A DNA stretch of 64,000 nucleotides from Desulfobacteraceae bacterium. Lineage in GTDB: Bacteria > Desulfobacterota > Desulfobacteria > Desulfobacterales > Desulfosalsimonadaceae. Within the stretch, counting starts at the first letter, position 1. Each line of letters opens with the position of its first letter. The stretch spans positions 25,408 through 89,407 of the forward strand of contig QZKW01000075.1 of the NCBI GenBank assembly GCA_003599885.1. The letters run 5' to 3'. The notes below the pieces were generated by a model. It ran no database searches and was not told the DNA's origin. It worked only from the letters and a program-made list of their open reading frames with translations. This document shows positions 36,012 to 44,502 of this stretch, piece after piece. A program made the translations under genes and the position numbers.

Positions 36012-36525
36012 AGGGATGCCGGTAAAACTCCCGGGCCGCCAGCTGGGTCAGCCGCATGTGAAAGCCTCGGTTGGGAAACATATTTTTGATATTTTCCACG
36101 ATATCCGGAGATAAACCGAATTTAACCATTCCCAATGACACATCCACCAGATCCGCCCTGCGGAACACTTCTACCAGGGGGTTGGCTTTATCCTCATATC
36201 TGTGTAACTTATGGTGCAGATTGATCATCAACTCTATTTCGCCGGAACACGCCATTCGTCCTGTCCGATGCAAATAGGCTTTTGCCGCCGATACGGAAGG
36301 CGGCAGATAATCCAGGGTGTCATCCGTCCAGATGCCGATATCATGAAAACACCCGGCAATGATCACTTTCTCCTTTTGCTCGTCATCCATATCCGGCCTG
36401 AGCTGAAAACAGAAATTAATCACCCGGCAGACATGGTTCTTGTACGGGATATAGTCATCCCCCATGGTTTTCTGGTAATCTCCAAGGATTTCTTCAAGCA
36501 GGGGGATGTGTCTTATAATTTTCAT
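35983..36525 (-). CDS. HD-domain phosphohydrolase
   Basis: The 180-aa protein has H31, the HD pair H61-D62 in AGCFHDIGI and a later Asp in FRRADLVDVSLG, the four ligands of an HD metal site. Length and pattern fit small HD hydrolases acting on nucleotides or other phosphates. Substrate unknown. GGAGAACTG precedes the ATG. Overlap with the convergent flavoprotein gene suggests a compact locus but no shared function. Confidence 0.75.
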   Translation of the reverse strand: MKIIRHIPLLEEILGDYQKTMGDDYIPYKNHVCRVINFCFQLRPDMDDEQKEKVIIAGCFHDIGIWTDDTLDYLPPSVSAAKAYLHRTGRMACSGEIELMINLHHKLHRYEDKANPLVEVFRRADLVDVSLGMVKFGLSPDIVENIKNMFPNRGFHMRLTQLAAREFYRHPFRPLPFLKW

Positions 36526-36592
36526 CAGTTCTCCATATTATTGAGCGTAATGCGAAAACCTGTGTTTCCGCGGAATATGCTTTGGCTGAATT

Positions 36593-36982
36593 TTATCTTC
36601 TTTCAACTAAAAGAGGCATCAGGGCAAACAGTCCAAGGCTGAGATAATAGGCCGTTCCCGAAACCGGATCGCGGGTGGCTAGGTATTCAGTGATCGAGAT
36701 GCCCTGAAGCGCAAGCACAAGTGAAAATTCTGCTGTCAGCAGAAGGCAAAGAGCAACAATCCCCATGCCCAGACGGTCACAGAGGGCTTGGGGAACCGAA
36801 AATCGCCGGACAATCCATCGGGCGGCGACTATCATAACAGCGATCATGATAGGCATTTCCATGAGTTCGGCCATTCTCGTGCCGAGACGGGGAACCACAA
36901 AAAACAGGCGGATGGGCCCGAGAATGAAACCCGCTCCGAATACGCATATGAAATAGAGAATTCCGGCTTTGAAAATTTTCAT
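36593..36982 (-). CDS. Small integral membrane protein, unknown
   Basis: The 129-aa protein has four predicted membrane helices (about 5-25, 37-55, 68-90 and 105-125) and no recognised domain. I use ATG 36982 with GGAG 11 nt upstream; a GTG at 36994 would add 4 residues. No gene nearby suggests a role. Confidence 0.55.
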   Translation of the reverse strand: MKIFKAGILYFICVFGAGFILGPIRLFFVVPRLGTRMAELMEMPIMIAVMIVAARWIVRRFSVPQALCDRLGMGIVALCLLLTAEFSLVLALQGISITEYLATRDPVSGTAYYLSLGLFALMPLLVERR

Positions 36983-37161
36983 CAGACCGCTCACTCCAGC
37001 GTTAATTTTTTTTACCCGTTAACCAAAGCAGCCATAAAGGGATTCTATGGCCGGGGCGCTTTCAACGCGCCATGGGTTGGTGTAATGGTTTAACGCAGTT
37101 CTTAATTCTTTTTCCATGAATTTTGCCCGGTTTTCTGAAAATCTGACAATGCGCCCATTAT

Positions 37162-38565
37162 TTATCCATCCTCCCGGTACATATCCGCATTAATTCCATA
37201 GCGCCGTATGATCTGCTGAAGGGCCTGACGTTCCATGCCGCAGAGTCTGGCCGCCTGGGTGACATTGCCGTGGTGCCGGGCCAGGACCCTGCCGATATAA
37301 GCTGAATTAAATTGTTTCAAAATTTCTTCCTTGGCTTCCTTGTACGAAAGGTCCCCATAATTGTCTTTACCAAGGCAGATCTGGCCGGACCCGGGCGGGG
37401 ACAATCCAACGTCCTGAGGCAGGATTTCATCGGACCGGGAAAACAAAATTCCCTGCACCACGATGTTTTCCAGTTCCCGGATATTGCCTTCCCAGCTCCT
37501 TTTCATGAATATCTCCATCAGCTCAGGAGAAATGCATTTCATCGGCTTATTCAGCTTTGGACAGTGTTTTTGCAGAAGATGATTGATAATCAGGGGGATA
37601 TCCTCGATCCGTTCCCTCAGTGGCGGCACTTTAATGGGAAGGACATTCAGGCGATAGAAGAAATCCTCCCGGAACTGTCCGGTTTTCATTTTTTCCTGAA
37701 GATTCTGATTGGTGGAGGCGATGATGCGCACATCCACCTTCAGGGTGCGTGTATCCCCCAGGGGTTTAATCTCTTTTTCCTGCAGGGCCCTTAACAGCTT
37801 GGTCTGAATGGTGGGACTGATGTCACCGATTTCATCCAAAAACAGGGTGCCGTGTTCGGCTTCCTGAAAAAGGCCGATACGATTTTGCGTGGCATGGGTA
37901 AATGCCCCTTTCCGGTAACCGAAAAGCTCGCTTTCCAGAATCTGCTCCGGCACGGTGGGACAGTTGACCGCCACATATGGCCCTTTCCTGCGAAGGCTCA
38001 ATTTGTGGACCGAGCGGGCAATCAGGTCTTTTCCCACGCCGGATTCACCTGTAATGAGCACTGTCAGGTCGGTTCCGGCCACCATATGGATGGTTTCAAA
38101 AACCCGCTGCATGGCGGCGCTTTTTCCCACTAAATCCTGGAACTCATTTTCAGAAGCGCTCTGCTTCAGCAAGCGGATGTTTTCTTTCAACAGGGAGCTT
38201 CGTTCCAGTGCCTTTTCGAGACGGAGCATCAGGGCATCATGATCAAAAGGCTTGGTGATATAGTCATAAGCCCCCTGCCTCATCGATGCCACGGCGGTTT
38301 CAATAGACCCGTGGCCCGTCATCATGACAAGGGTCAGGTCCGGGACTTCTTTTTTGATGAGGCTGAGGAGCTCCAAGCCATCCATCTCCGGCATTTTGAT
38401 ATCAGCCAGGACCAGATCAAAGGATTCCTCCCCGATCCGGCGAAGCGCTTCCTTTCCTGAAGAGACGGTTTCCACCCGGCAGTTGAGATCCGGCTCCAGC
38501 GTCCGTTTGAGGAGATTCAGCATATCAAGCTCATCGTCTACAATCAAAATCTTATGTTCAACCAT
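37162..38565 (-). CDS. Sigma-54-dependent response regulator (NtrC family)
   Basis: The 467-aa regulator has a receiver domain with phospho-acceptor D55, an AAA+ domain with GESGVGKD (173-180), the sigma-54 contact loop GAFTHA (220-225) and a C-terminal Fis-type HTH (GNVTQAARLCGMERQALQQI). The loop differs from the consensus GAFTGA by His at position 5, a variant found in working activators. It is encoded after its kinase with an 8-bp overlap. It should act on the divergent promoters at 40277-40684, where dyads and -24/-12 elements are present. GGGAGGGGAG precedes ATG 38565. Confidence 0.92.
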   Translation of the reverse strand: MVEHKILIVDDELDMLNLLKRTLEPDLNCRVETVSSGKEALRRIGEESFDLVLADIKMPEMDGLELLSLIKKEVPDLTLVMMTGHGSIETAVASMRQGAYDYITKPFDHDALMLRLEKALERSSLLKENIRLLKQSASENEFQDLVGKSAAMQRVFETIHMVAGTDLTVLITGESGVGKDLIARSVHKLSLRRKGPYVAVNCPTVPEQILESELFGYRKGAFTHATQNRIGLFQEAEHGTLFLDEIGDISPTIQTKLLRALQEKEIKPLGDTRTLKVDVRIIASTNQNLQEKMKTGQFREDFFYRLNVLPIKVPPLRERIEDIPLIINHLLQKHCPKLNKPMKCISPELMEIFMKRSWEGNIRELENIVVQGILFSRSDEILPQDVGLSPPGSGQICLGKDNYGDLSYKEAKEEILKQFNSAYIGRVLARHHGNVTQAARLCGMERQALQQIIRRYGINADMYREDG

Positions 38566-39727
38566 CTCCCCTCCCGGCACCCGGTTTTCCGGCGGGCAGC
38601 ACCACCGTAAATTCAGCCCCGTTGCCTATTTCACTGGCTACCCGTATATCGCCGCCATGGCTTTTGATGATTCCGTAGCTGACCGCAAGGCCCAGGCCGG
38701 TTCCCTCGCCCGTGGGTTTTGTGGTGAAAAACGGGTCAAATATCCGGGAGAGATTTTTCTTCTCTATGCCGTATCCCGTATCCTTAATGGTGATCAACAC
38801 ATTGTTCTCCTGAGCGTCAAACCGGGTTCGCAGGGTAATGCGGCCTTTTTTTCTGACGGCATGGATGGCATTCATCATCAGGTTGATCAATACCTGCTTG
38901 ATTTTTTTTTCATCCAGAACCATTGGGGGCACATTTGGATCATACTCCCGGACAATCTCCATCCGGTCTGACCCGGATTGGTGACGGATAAATGCCAGCG
39001 CATCATCCAGGGCCTCATGAATGTTCATGGATTCCTGCCGGGGCTTGGAAGTCCGGGCAAAGTTAAGCAGATCTTCCACGATGATTTTGCAATGCTTCAC
39101 ATGTTTTTCTATCGTCTTAAGGTCGTCATAGCGCTGGGTATCCGTGGGTTCGCTTCGGATCATCAACTGGGTATAGCCAAGAATAATGCCCAGCGGGTTG
39201 TTGATTTCATGGGCAATGCCCGAGGAAAGCTGGCCGATGGAAGCCAGCCGGTCTGCCTGGGAAATCTGTTTTTCGGACATGGCCAGAGCTTCGGTGCGTT
39301 CCTGAACCCTGCACTCCAAAGTTTCATTCAACTCCATCAGATTTTTATGGGCAGACTGAAGGGCGCGCCGGTCGTTTTGCATATCCTCATAAACCTGCCA
39401 GACTCTTTCAAAAAAAAGGGTGGCGGACGCAACCAGAATGAGCATGACCGTATTGATGGTTCCGCTATAGGGCTGGATGATGCTCCAGATCTCCCGATCA
39501 TCACTGATGATCAATAATTGTTTGAGGATATGGCCGGCGGACCGGGAAACCGCAAATCCGGCCAGAAAATAGCAGACCCACAAGAGATAAGTCCAGATGA
39601 TGCTGCCCGGTTCCTGACGGTTTAACGCCCGAATCTGTTTCAGTGAAAGAAATGAAAACACGATCATGACAAGGGAACCGGCCATGTCCACAAACAGGAT
39701 GGGCAAGGCCGTTAAATTCATGGTCAT
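38558..39727 (-). CDS. Membrane sensor histidine kinase
   Basis: The 389-aa kinase has three or four N-terminal membrane helices (about 7-29, 43-61 and 88-106), a short coiled coil (110-160), phospho-acceptor H173 in GIAHEINNPLG and an HATPase domain with N-box NLMMNAIHAV, DTGYGIE and GTGLGLAVS. It lacks a large periplasmic domain, so the signal is probably sensed in the membrane or through the upstream-encoded membrane protein, whose stop overlaps its start (ATGA). It should phosphorylate the next gene's product. Confidence 0.92.
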   Translation of the reverse strand: MTMNLTALPILFVDMAGSLVMIVFSFLSLKQIRALNRQEPGSIIWTYLLWVCYFLAGFAVSRSAGHILKQLLIISDDREIWSIIQPYSGTINTVMLILVASATLFFERVWQVYEDMQNDRRALQSAHKNLMELNETLECRVQERTEALAMSEKQISQADRLASIGQLSSGIAHEINNPLGIILGYTQLMIRSEPTDTQRYDDLKTIEKHVKHCKIIVEDLLNFARTSKPRQESMNIHEALDDALAFIRHQSGSDRMEIVREYDPNVPPMVLDEKKIKQVLINLMMNAIHAVRKKGRITLRTRFDAQENNVLITIKDTGYGIEKKNLSRIFDPFFTTKPTGEGTGLGLAVSYGIIKSHGGDIRVASEIGNGAEFTVVLPAGKPGAGRGDG

Positions 39728-40194
39728 ATGGCCTCTCCGTGCTCCTCTTCTTGTGTGAAATTCTGAAGATGGAGTTTTTTCAGACCAATATATAAAAGGA
39801 TCATGCCCGGGGCACAGAACAGATGATCCAGCTTGACGAAATAATAGAGCCAGCCCAGCCAGACGTTTGCGGTTTCCATCCGGATATGCCAGGTACCTGC
39901 CCGGACGGTCAGGGTTTCAGCCATCTGTTCATCCAGAAAATGGGCAAGGGCGGCATCCAGACTCCATACGATAAAAAACAAAGCCCCATACTGGATATAG
40001 CGCCAGCCGGAAGATCGAATAAGATCCCGGACCCGAAGCCAGTAAATCAAAATGGCCATGCAACAGGCGAAAAAAAGATGGGAAACCTGATGCACATAAA
40101 GTCCTTCGGGATTGCCGTGAAGCTGGGTGGCGTGACTGGAAGAAACCATCCCCAGAAGGCAGACCAGCATCATCAGCCATATTTTCTTTTTCAT
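39724..40194 (-). CDS. Membrane protein, putative sensory partner of the kinase
   Basis: I do not recognise a family. The 156-aa protein has a signal peptide (cut near SSHA-TQ), then three to four membrane helices. Histidines H25, H35 and H39 in the segment LHGNPEGLYVHQVSH, and others near helix ends (ALAHFL, KLDHLF), could bind heme or metal. It is the first gene of the sensory operon, 85 bp downstream of a minus-strand sigma-54 promoter, and overlaps the kinase gene. A role in sensing redox state or the substrate is inferred from position only. Confidence 0.6.
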   Translation of the reverse strand: MKKKIWLMMLVCLLGMVSSSHATQLHGNPEGLYVHQVSHLFFACCMAILIYWLRVRDLIRSSGWRYIQYGALFFIVWSLDAALAHFLDEQMAETLTVRAGTWHIRMETANVWLGWLYYFVKLDHLFCAPGMILLYIGLKKLHLQNFTQEEEHGEAI

Positions 40195-40276
40195 TTATAC
40201 CCTCCGGGTTCGGATTGGGCGACAGGGAAAAACTTCTCATGTCAGGGCTTCCCCTTCTTGCACTGGATATTTTCTT

Positions 40277-40292
40277 TGCAATCCATATGCCA
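40277..40292 (-). promoter_or_regulatory. Sigma-54 (-24/-12) promoter for the sensory operon
   Basis: The minus strand reads TGGCATATGGATTGCA, matching TGGCAC-N5-TTGCA with GG and GC exactly 10 nt apart. Expected transcription start is near 40266, about 70 nt before the first gene at 40194. Confidence 0.75.
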
Positions 40293-40426
40293 CATTCGAA
40301 TCCTTATTAGGGGAAAAATCAATGGAAGCGCTTCCCGAGGTATGAGATAACACCGGCGCTGATACGTCACGAATTTAATAAATTCATTATATTTCAGATA
40401 TTATTAGCCGCATTTAGGGAAATCCC

Positions 40427-40442
40427 GCAATATATTTATTGC
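40427..40442. promoter_or_regulatory. Enhancer-like dyad UAS1, GCAAT-N6-ATTGC
   Basis: GCAAT (40427-40431), six bases, ATTGC (40438-40442): a perfect dyad. Its centre is about 168 bp upstream of the expected start of the minus-strand sigma-54 promoter, a usual position for an NtrC-type binding site. Confidence 0.65.
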
Positions 40443-40514
40443 ATCAATAATCTGTCTATAAAAAATATCTCATTAAAAACAGATCGTTAATTGCCGCATG
40501 ATAAATATTTCGCT

Positions 40515-40530
40515 GCAATAAAAACATTGC
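40515..40530. promoter_or_regulatory. Enhancer-like dyad UAS2, GCAAT-N6-ATTGC
   Basis: GCAAT (40515-40519), six bases, ATTGC (40526-40530): the same dyad as UAS1, 88 bp away. Its centre is about 172 bp upstream of the expected start of the plus-strand sigma-54 promoter. Flanking bases extend the symmetry imperfectly (GCTGCAAT / ATTGCGGC). Confidence 0.65.
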
Positions 40531-40668
40531 GGCAAGTGCCATTTCCCAATCCCCGATTTCCGGCAACCTCAAAGCGCCATCTGCGACGGCGTTATCTATC
40601 CAACTGTAAACACAAGAAAATTATATTTTTTTGTCTGCCCCCTGAAAAATAATGAAGGTTTTAAAATT

Positions 40669-40684
40669 TGGTATGAATGTTGCT
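40669..40684 (+). promoter_or_regulatory. Sigma-54 (-24/-12) promoter for the exporter/molybdoenzyme operon
   Basis: TGGTATGAATGTTGCT matches the -24/-12 consensus with GG and GC 10 nt apart and a full TTGCT. Expected transcription start is near 40695, about 75 nt before the ATG at 40769. Confidence 0.75.
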
Positions 40685-40768
40685 AATTATTAAACGAAAT
40701 GCATGTATCGGCAGCCCCCGGCTTGGCGGCCATCATCATAAATAAGATCCATTTGATAAGGAGAGCAA

Positions 40769-41968
40769 ATGAACGCATTAAAAAAAACATTGATCATCGG
40801 GGTTCTGGTGCTGTTGACGTTCAGCACGGCAATGGCCCAGGAAGAAGCGCCAGCCATTAGCCTGAATCTGGATAAAACCGTTTTAAACAATGGCGGTGAT
40901 ATCATCGTATCCGGCAAAGCGCCTGCAGGAAAGCCCGTGTTTATCGAGGTCTGGGCCGAGCAAAAGGTAAAGGCGTCGCGGTTTGACTCGGATCCGGATA
41001 AAGAGACCGGAAAACGGCCTTATATCCTTTATCTGACAGAGGCCATGCCCGCTTATTACAAAATATTCATGCCAAAAGACCGGCAGCCCGCTATTGACGC
41101 TGCAAAAAATGAAGGCAAGAAATGGAGTTTTTCCAAGACGCTTAAAGAGACCGGGGCTGACGCCGCATATTCTGCGCCGGGAATGATTGCCATTGACCGG
41201 TGCCAGGCAAGCCTGATGGGCAGCATCATCGGTTCCCGGGGCGATATGCTGTGCCCCATGGACGCCAGCGAAAACAAAAAAAGTTCCATGCAGCTTGTCA
41301 AGGCAAGGTTCCGTTCCCCAGAAAAGATCATGGGAGCGGATGTGGACATGTCACCGGACGGAACCTTTACGGCCCATATTAAAATTCGGAAAGGTCTTGC
41401 GCCGGGGAAATACATGGTGGCTGCACGGGTGGACAAAGATATTAAAAGCCGGGTAGCGTCATTTGAAAACACCATCAAATTACCCAATATCTATTTAAGC
41501 AACGCAGGAACCAGCCTGAACCTGCTGGGACCTTTTTTCCTGACCCTGGCAGTCTCCATTTTCGGTGTGCTCATGGGCGCTGGCGGTGGATTTATTCTCA
41601 ATCCCCTGCTGCTTTCCATCTGGCCCCTGCCCCATACAATTGTTGCCGGAACAGTGATGCCGACGGTGCTCTTTTCCCAGGGCAGCGGCATTTATAATTA
41701 TTCGAAAATCAAATTCATTCACTGGAAGCTTGGGATTTCCATTGGTCTGGCCATGCTCGCGGGTTCGTTTATCGGCCCGAAACTGACGGAACTCATTACC
41801 CTGGACCAGTTTAAATTTGTTTTCGGATGGATTCTGATTGTCCTTGCGGCCCTTATGTTCTGGCAGACGACACCCGGTTATCTGGAAAAGAACAAGAAGG
41901 AACAGGCCATTTTGAAAGAATTCAAGAAAAAAGCCGAAGAAGCAGCCAAAACAAAAGCATGTTCATAA
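40769..41968 (+). CDS. TauE/SafE-family exporter, N-terminal half fused to a periplasmic domain
   Basis: The 399-aa protein has a signal peptide (cut after TAMA), about 220 residues of extracytoplasmic, beta-rich sequence (a start with SLNLDKTVLNNGGDIIVSGK resembles an Ig-like fold; two Cys in DRCQAS and DMLCPM), then four membrane helices from about residue 250 with GVLMGAGGGFILNPLL, the signature of one TauE repeat. A full TauE/SafE protein has two such repeats in one chain; here the second is the next gene. The family exports sulfite or sulfonated compounds. GATAAGGAGAGCAA precedes the ATG. First gene of a sigma-54-controlled operon. Confidence 0.8.
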   Translation: MNALKKTLIIGVLVLLTFSTAMAQEEAPAISLNLDKTVLNNGGDIIVSGKAPAGKPVFIEVWAEQKVKASRFDSDPDKETGKRPYILYLTEAMPAYYKIFMPKDRQPAIDAAKNEGKKWSFSKTLKETGADAAYSAPGMIAIDRCQASLMGSIIGSRGDMLCPMDASENKKSSMQLVKARFRSPEKIMGADVDMSPDGTFTAHIKIRKGLAPGKYMVAARVDKDIKSRVASFENTIKLPNIYLSNAGTSLNLLGPFFLTLAVSIFGVLMGAGGGFILNPLLLSIWPLPHTIVAGTVMPTVLFSQGSGIYNYSKIKFIHWKLGISIGLAMLAGSFIGPKLTELITLDQFKFVFGWILIVLAALMFWQTTPGYLEKNKKEQAILKEFKKKAEEAAKTKACS

Positions 41969-41991
41969 TCTATTGGAAGGGAGAATAAAAA

Positions 41992-42381
41992 ATGATAGTC
42001 AATTTCTGGGGGCAGGAATTTAAGATAAATATCGTAATCGGATGCATCGGCGGGTTCCTGATCGCCATTATTTCCTCCATGTTCGGATTCGGCGGCGGCC
42101 CCTTCATGGTGCCGCTCATGACCGTTGCATTGGGGCTGCCCATGTATATTGTGGTGGGCAGTTCGCTGCTGGCAATTTTTTTCAACACACTGATGGGCAC
42201 CATGCGGCATTTTCAGTTCGGAAACTTTGACCTCCTGTTTTTTCTCATTATGTTTCCGGCAGCCATTCTGGGCGGGTATATCGCCCCGAAGATCGCTCAG
42301 CGCGTCAGCCCAACAACGGTCAAAAGGGTCGCTGTTGCCGGATTGCTGATTCTGGCATTGAATCTGCTGGGTGTTTATTAA
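41992..42381 (+). CDS. TauE/SafE-family exporter, C-terminal half
   Basis: The 129-aa protein has four membrane helices and the second-repeat signature SSMFGFGGGPFMVPLM, followed by VVGSSLLAIFFNTLMGT. It covers only half of a normal TauE protein and should combine with the first gene's membrane part. GGAAGGGAGAATAAAAA precedes the ATG 23 bp after the first gene. A frameshift origin is unlikely, because the two halves are separated by a proper ribosome binding site and the first ends in a charged cytoplasmic tail. Confidence 0.8.
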   Translation: MIVNFWGQEFKINIVIGCIGGFLIAIISSMFGFGGGPFMVPLMTVALGLPMYIVVGSSLLAIFFNTLMGTMRHFQFGNFDLLFFLIMFPAAILGGYIAPKIAQRVSPTTVKRVAVAGLLILALNLLGVY

Positions 42382-42399
42382 TTGATATAAGAGGCGGGT

Positions 42400-44502
42400 A
42401 TGACCAAGGATGTATACAGTTTGTGTTTCATGTGCTCCGTCCGGTGTCCCATCCGGGTCAGCGTCAAGGATGGGCAGGTGGTCTGGATAGAAGGAAATTC
42501 CCATATGGCCGGAATGGATACGTCCCTGTGTCCCAGAGGAGCCGCAGGAATAGCGCTGCTCAACGATACCCAGCGGCTTCAATACCCCCAGATCCGGGAA
42601 GGCCGGAGGGGCGAAGGCAAATGGCGTAAAGTTACCTGGGATGAAGCCCTGGACTATACGGCGGACCGGCTCAAAAACATCATAGAGAAAAATGGCCCCG
42701 AAAGCGTCACTCTGGGCGAACGGGCGAACCTCGGGTCCCTTGTGAGCAAGGCCTTTATGAAGGCCATCGGATCACCGAATTATTTTTCCCATGACGCCTT
42801 GTGCAAGGGGTCGGCCAACACCGCCTTCCGTTCCCTGTTCGGCTATACGGACGCACAGATGGGCGCGGATTTGAAAGGAGCAAAGCATATCATTCTTTAT
42901 GGCCGGAATCTTTTTGAATCCATTGAGGTCAGACCCGCCAAAGCCCTCATGAGCGCGATAACAAACGGGACCAAGCTGACCTACATTGATCCGCGTGTGA
43001 CGGTTACGGCCACCAAATCCCACCGGTACTGGATGATCCGACCCGGCACCGATCTGGCTCTCAATTATGCCCTGATACACGTCATTCTCAAAGAAAAACT
43101 CTATGACGCCGAGTTCGTGAAGCGATGGGTGCTGGGGCTTCCTGAACTGAAAGCGTTCGTGGAACCCTATACACCCGAATGGGCGCAGACGGAAACGGGC
43201 ATTCCGGCGTCGGAGATCATTGGGCTTGCCCGGGAATCCGCATCCCTTAAACCCACCCTGTTTTTTCATGGATACCGGTCGGCCCACCACACCAGCGAAA
43301 TATACATGCGCCGGTCCATCCTCATACTCAACGCGCTGATGGGGAATATCGAAAGACCGGGCGGGTATTTCTTCAAAAAAGGCCCGGGAGAAGCAGGCGG
43401 AAAAGCAGCCCGGAAACTGACGGATCTGGAATTTCCGGTAAAATCCATGCCGGTGCGTTTTGATAAAGCCGGGACCCCGGATTTCCCGTTGCCGGACCCC
43501 AATCACGGGGTGCCCCAGATGCTGCCCCGGGCCATCTTAAACAATGACCCGTATCCCATCAAGGCCTTGATCGCCAACCGGTTTGACATCATCGGCTCCA
43601 TGCCGGACAGCAATCTGACCCGGAAAGCGTTGGACATGCTGGATCTGATCGTGGCAATAGACATTAATTACGGCAATACGGCATGGTATGCGGATGTGCT
43701 CCTGCCGGAATCCATCTATCTGGAACGCACCGATTGCGTTCAGCAGGCCAACGGCCTTAAGCCCCAGATGTTTATGCGAAAACAGGCCGTATCTCCCCGA
43801 TATGACACCCGGGAGGCGGGCATGATTTTTAAAGGGCTGGCGGACCGGATGGGGATCGGCCAGTTTTTCCCCTATCAAAACATGGAAGAGCTGGTTGCCT
43901 GGCAGTTGGCGGGAACCGGATTTTCCATGGCTGATTTTGAAGCCAAAGGGTTTATTCCTTACGGCAAAGATCAGATTTTCTGGGACCGCAAGGACGGGCT
44001 GAAGATCACAACACCCTCGGGAAAAATCGAAATCAAATCCGCTTTAATGGAAAACGCGGGCATTCCTTCATTGCCGGCTTATGAATCCATGCCGTCGCCG
44101 CCGGAAGGCCAGTTTCGCCTGCTGACCGGCAGGGTGGCCCAGCATACCCATGTTTCCACCCAGAACAACCTGTATTTAAACGAACTGTTTCCGGAGAACG
44201 TGTTATGGATGCATCGTGAAAAAGCAAAAACCCTGGGCATTGCCGACGGCGACCGGGTCCTGGTTTCCTCTGCCAGAAGTTCCGGAGAGATCAAGGCCTT
44301 TGTCAGTGACCTGATCCACCCGGAGGCGGTATTTATGGCCCACGGATTCGGGCAAAAGGCCGGCAATGCGACCCGCTCCTTTGGGAAAGGCCTGTCCGAC
44401 GCTGAATTACAGGAGAACGTCACCGATATGGTTGGCGGCAGCCCGGCCCTTCACCATACCTTTGTGACGGTTCGGAAAGCTGGAAAAGGAGAACTGTCAT
44501 GA
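42400..44502 (+). CDS. Cytoplasmic molybdopterin oxidoreductase (polysulfide/thiosulfate reductase or formate dehydrogenase-like)
   Basis: The 700-aa catalytic subunit belongs to the DMSO-reductase superfamily. It binds a [4Fe-4S] cluster through C9-x2-C12-x3-C16-x27-C44 and bis-MGD; C135 in SHDALCKGSAN is the probable molybdenum ligand, as in PsrA/PhsA and some formate dehydrogenases. It starts directly at the Fe-S domain with no twin-arginine signal, so it is cytoplasmic, unlike respiratory PsrA/PhsA. A C-terminal domain (about 580-690) caps the cofactor. It overlaps the next gene by ATGA. Substrate unproven; linkage to a sulfite-type exporter makes a sulfur compound more likely than formate. 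Confidence 0.85.
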   Translation: MTKDVYSLCFMCSVRCPIRVSVKDGQVVWIEGNSHMAGMDTSLCPRGAAGIALLNDTQRLQYPQIREGRRGEGKWRKVTWDEALDYTADRLKNIIEKNGPESVTLGERANLGSLVSKAFMKAIGSPNYFSHDALCKGSANTAFRSLFGYTDAQMGADLKGAKHIILYGRNLFESIEVRPAKALMSAITNGTKLTYIDPRVTVTATKSHRYWMIRPGTDLALNYALIHVILKEKLYDAEFVKRWVLGLPELKAFVEPYTPEWAQTETGIPASEIIGLARESASLKPTLFFHGYRSAHHTSEIYMRRSILILNALMGNIERPGGYFFKKGPGEAGGKAARKLTDLEFPVKSMPVRFDKAGTPDFPLPDPNHGVPQMLPRAILNNDPYPIKALIANRFDIIGSMPDSNLTRKALDMLDLIVAIDINYGNTAWYADVLLPESIYLERTDCVQQANGLKPQMFMRKQAVSPRYDTREAGMIFKGLADRMGIGQFFPYQNMEELVAWQLAGTGFSMADFEAKGFIPYGKDQIFWDRKDGLKITTPSGKIEIKSALMENAGIPSLPAYESMPSPPEGQFRLLTGRVAQHTHVSTQNNLYLNELFPENVLWMHREKAKTLGIADGDRVLVSSARSSGEIKAFVSDLIHPEAVFMAHGFGQKAGNATRSFGKGLSDAELQENVTDMVGGSPALHHTFVTVRKAGKGELS

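Noticed and set aside
41940..42000. Frameshift explanation for the two TauE halves
   Set aside because: The first half ends in a long charged tail and the second has its own strong ribosome binding site, so two genes are more likely.
42400..44502. Selenocysteine at the Mo ligand position of the molybdoenzyme
   Set aside because: The ligand codon at residue 135 is TGC (Cys); no in-frame TGA occurs in this gene.
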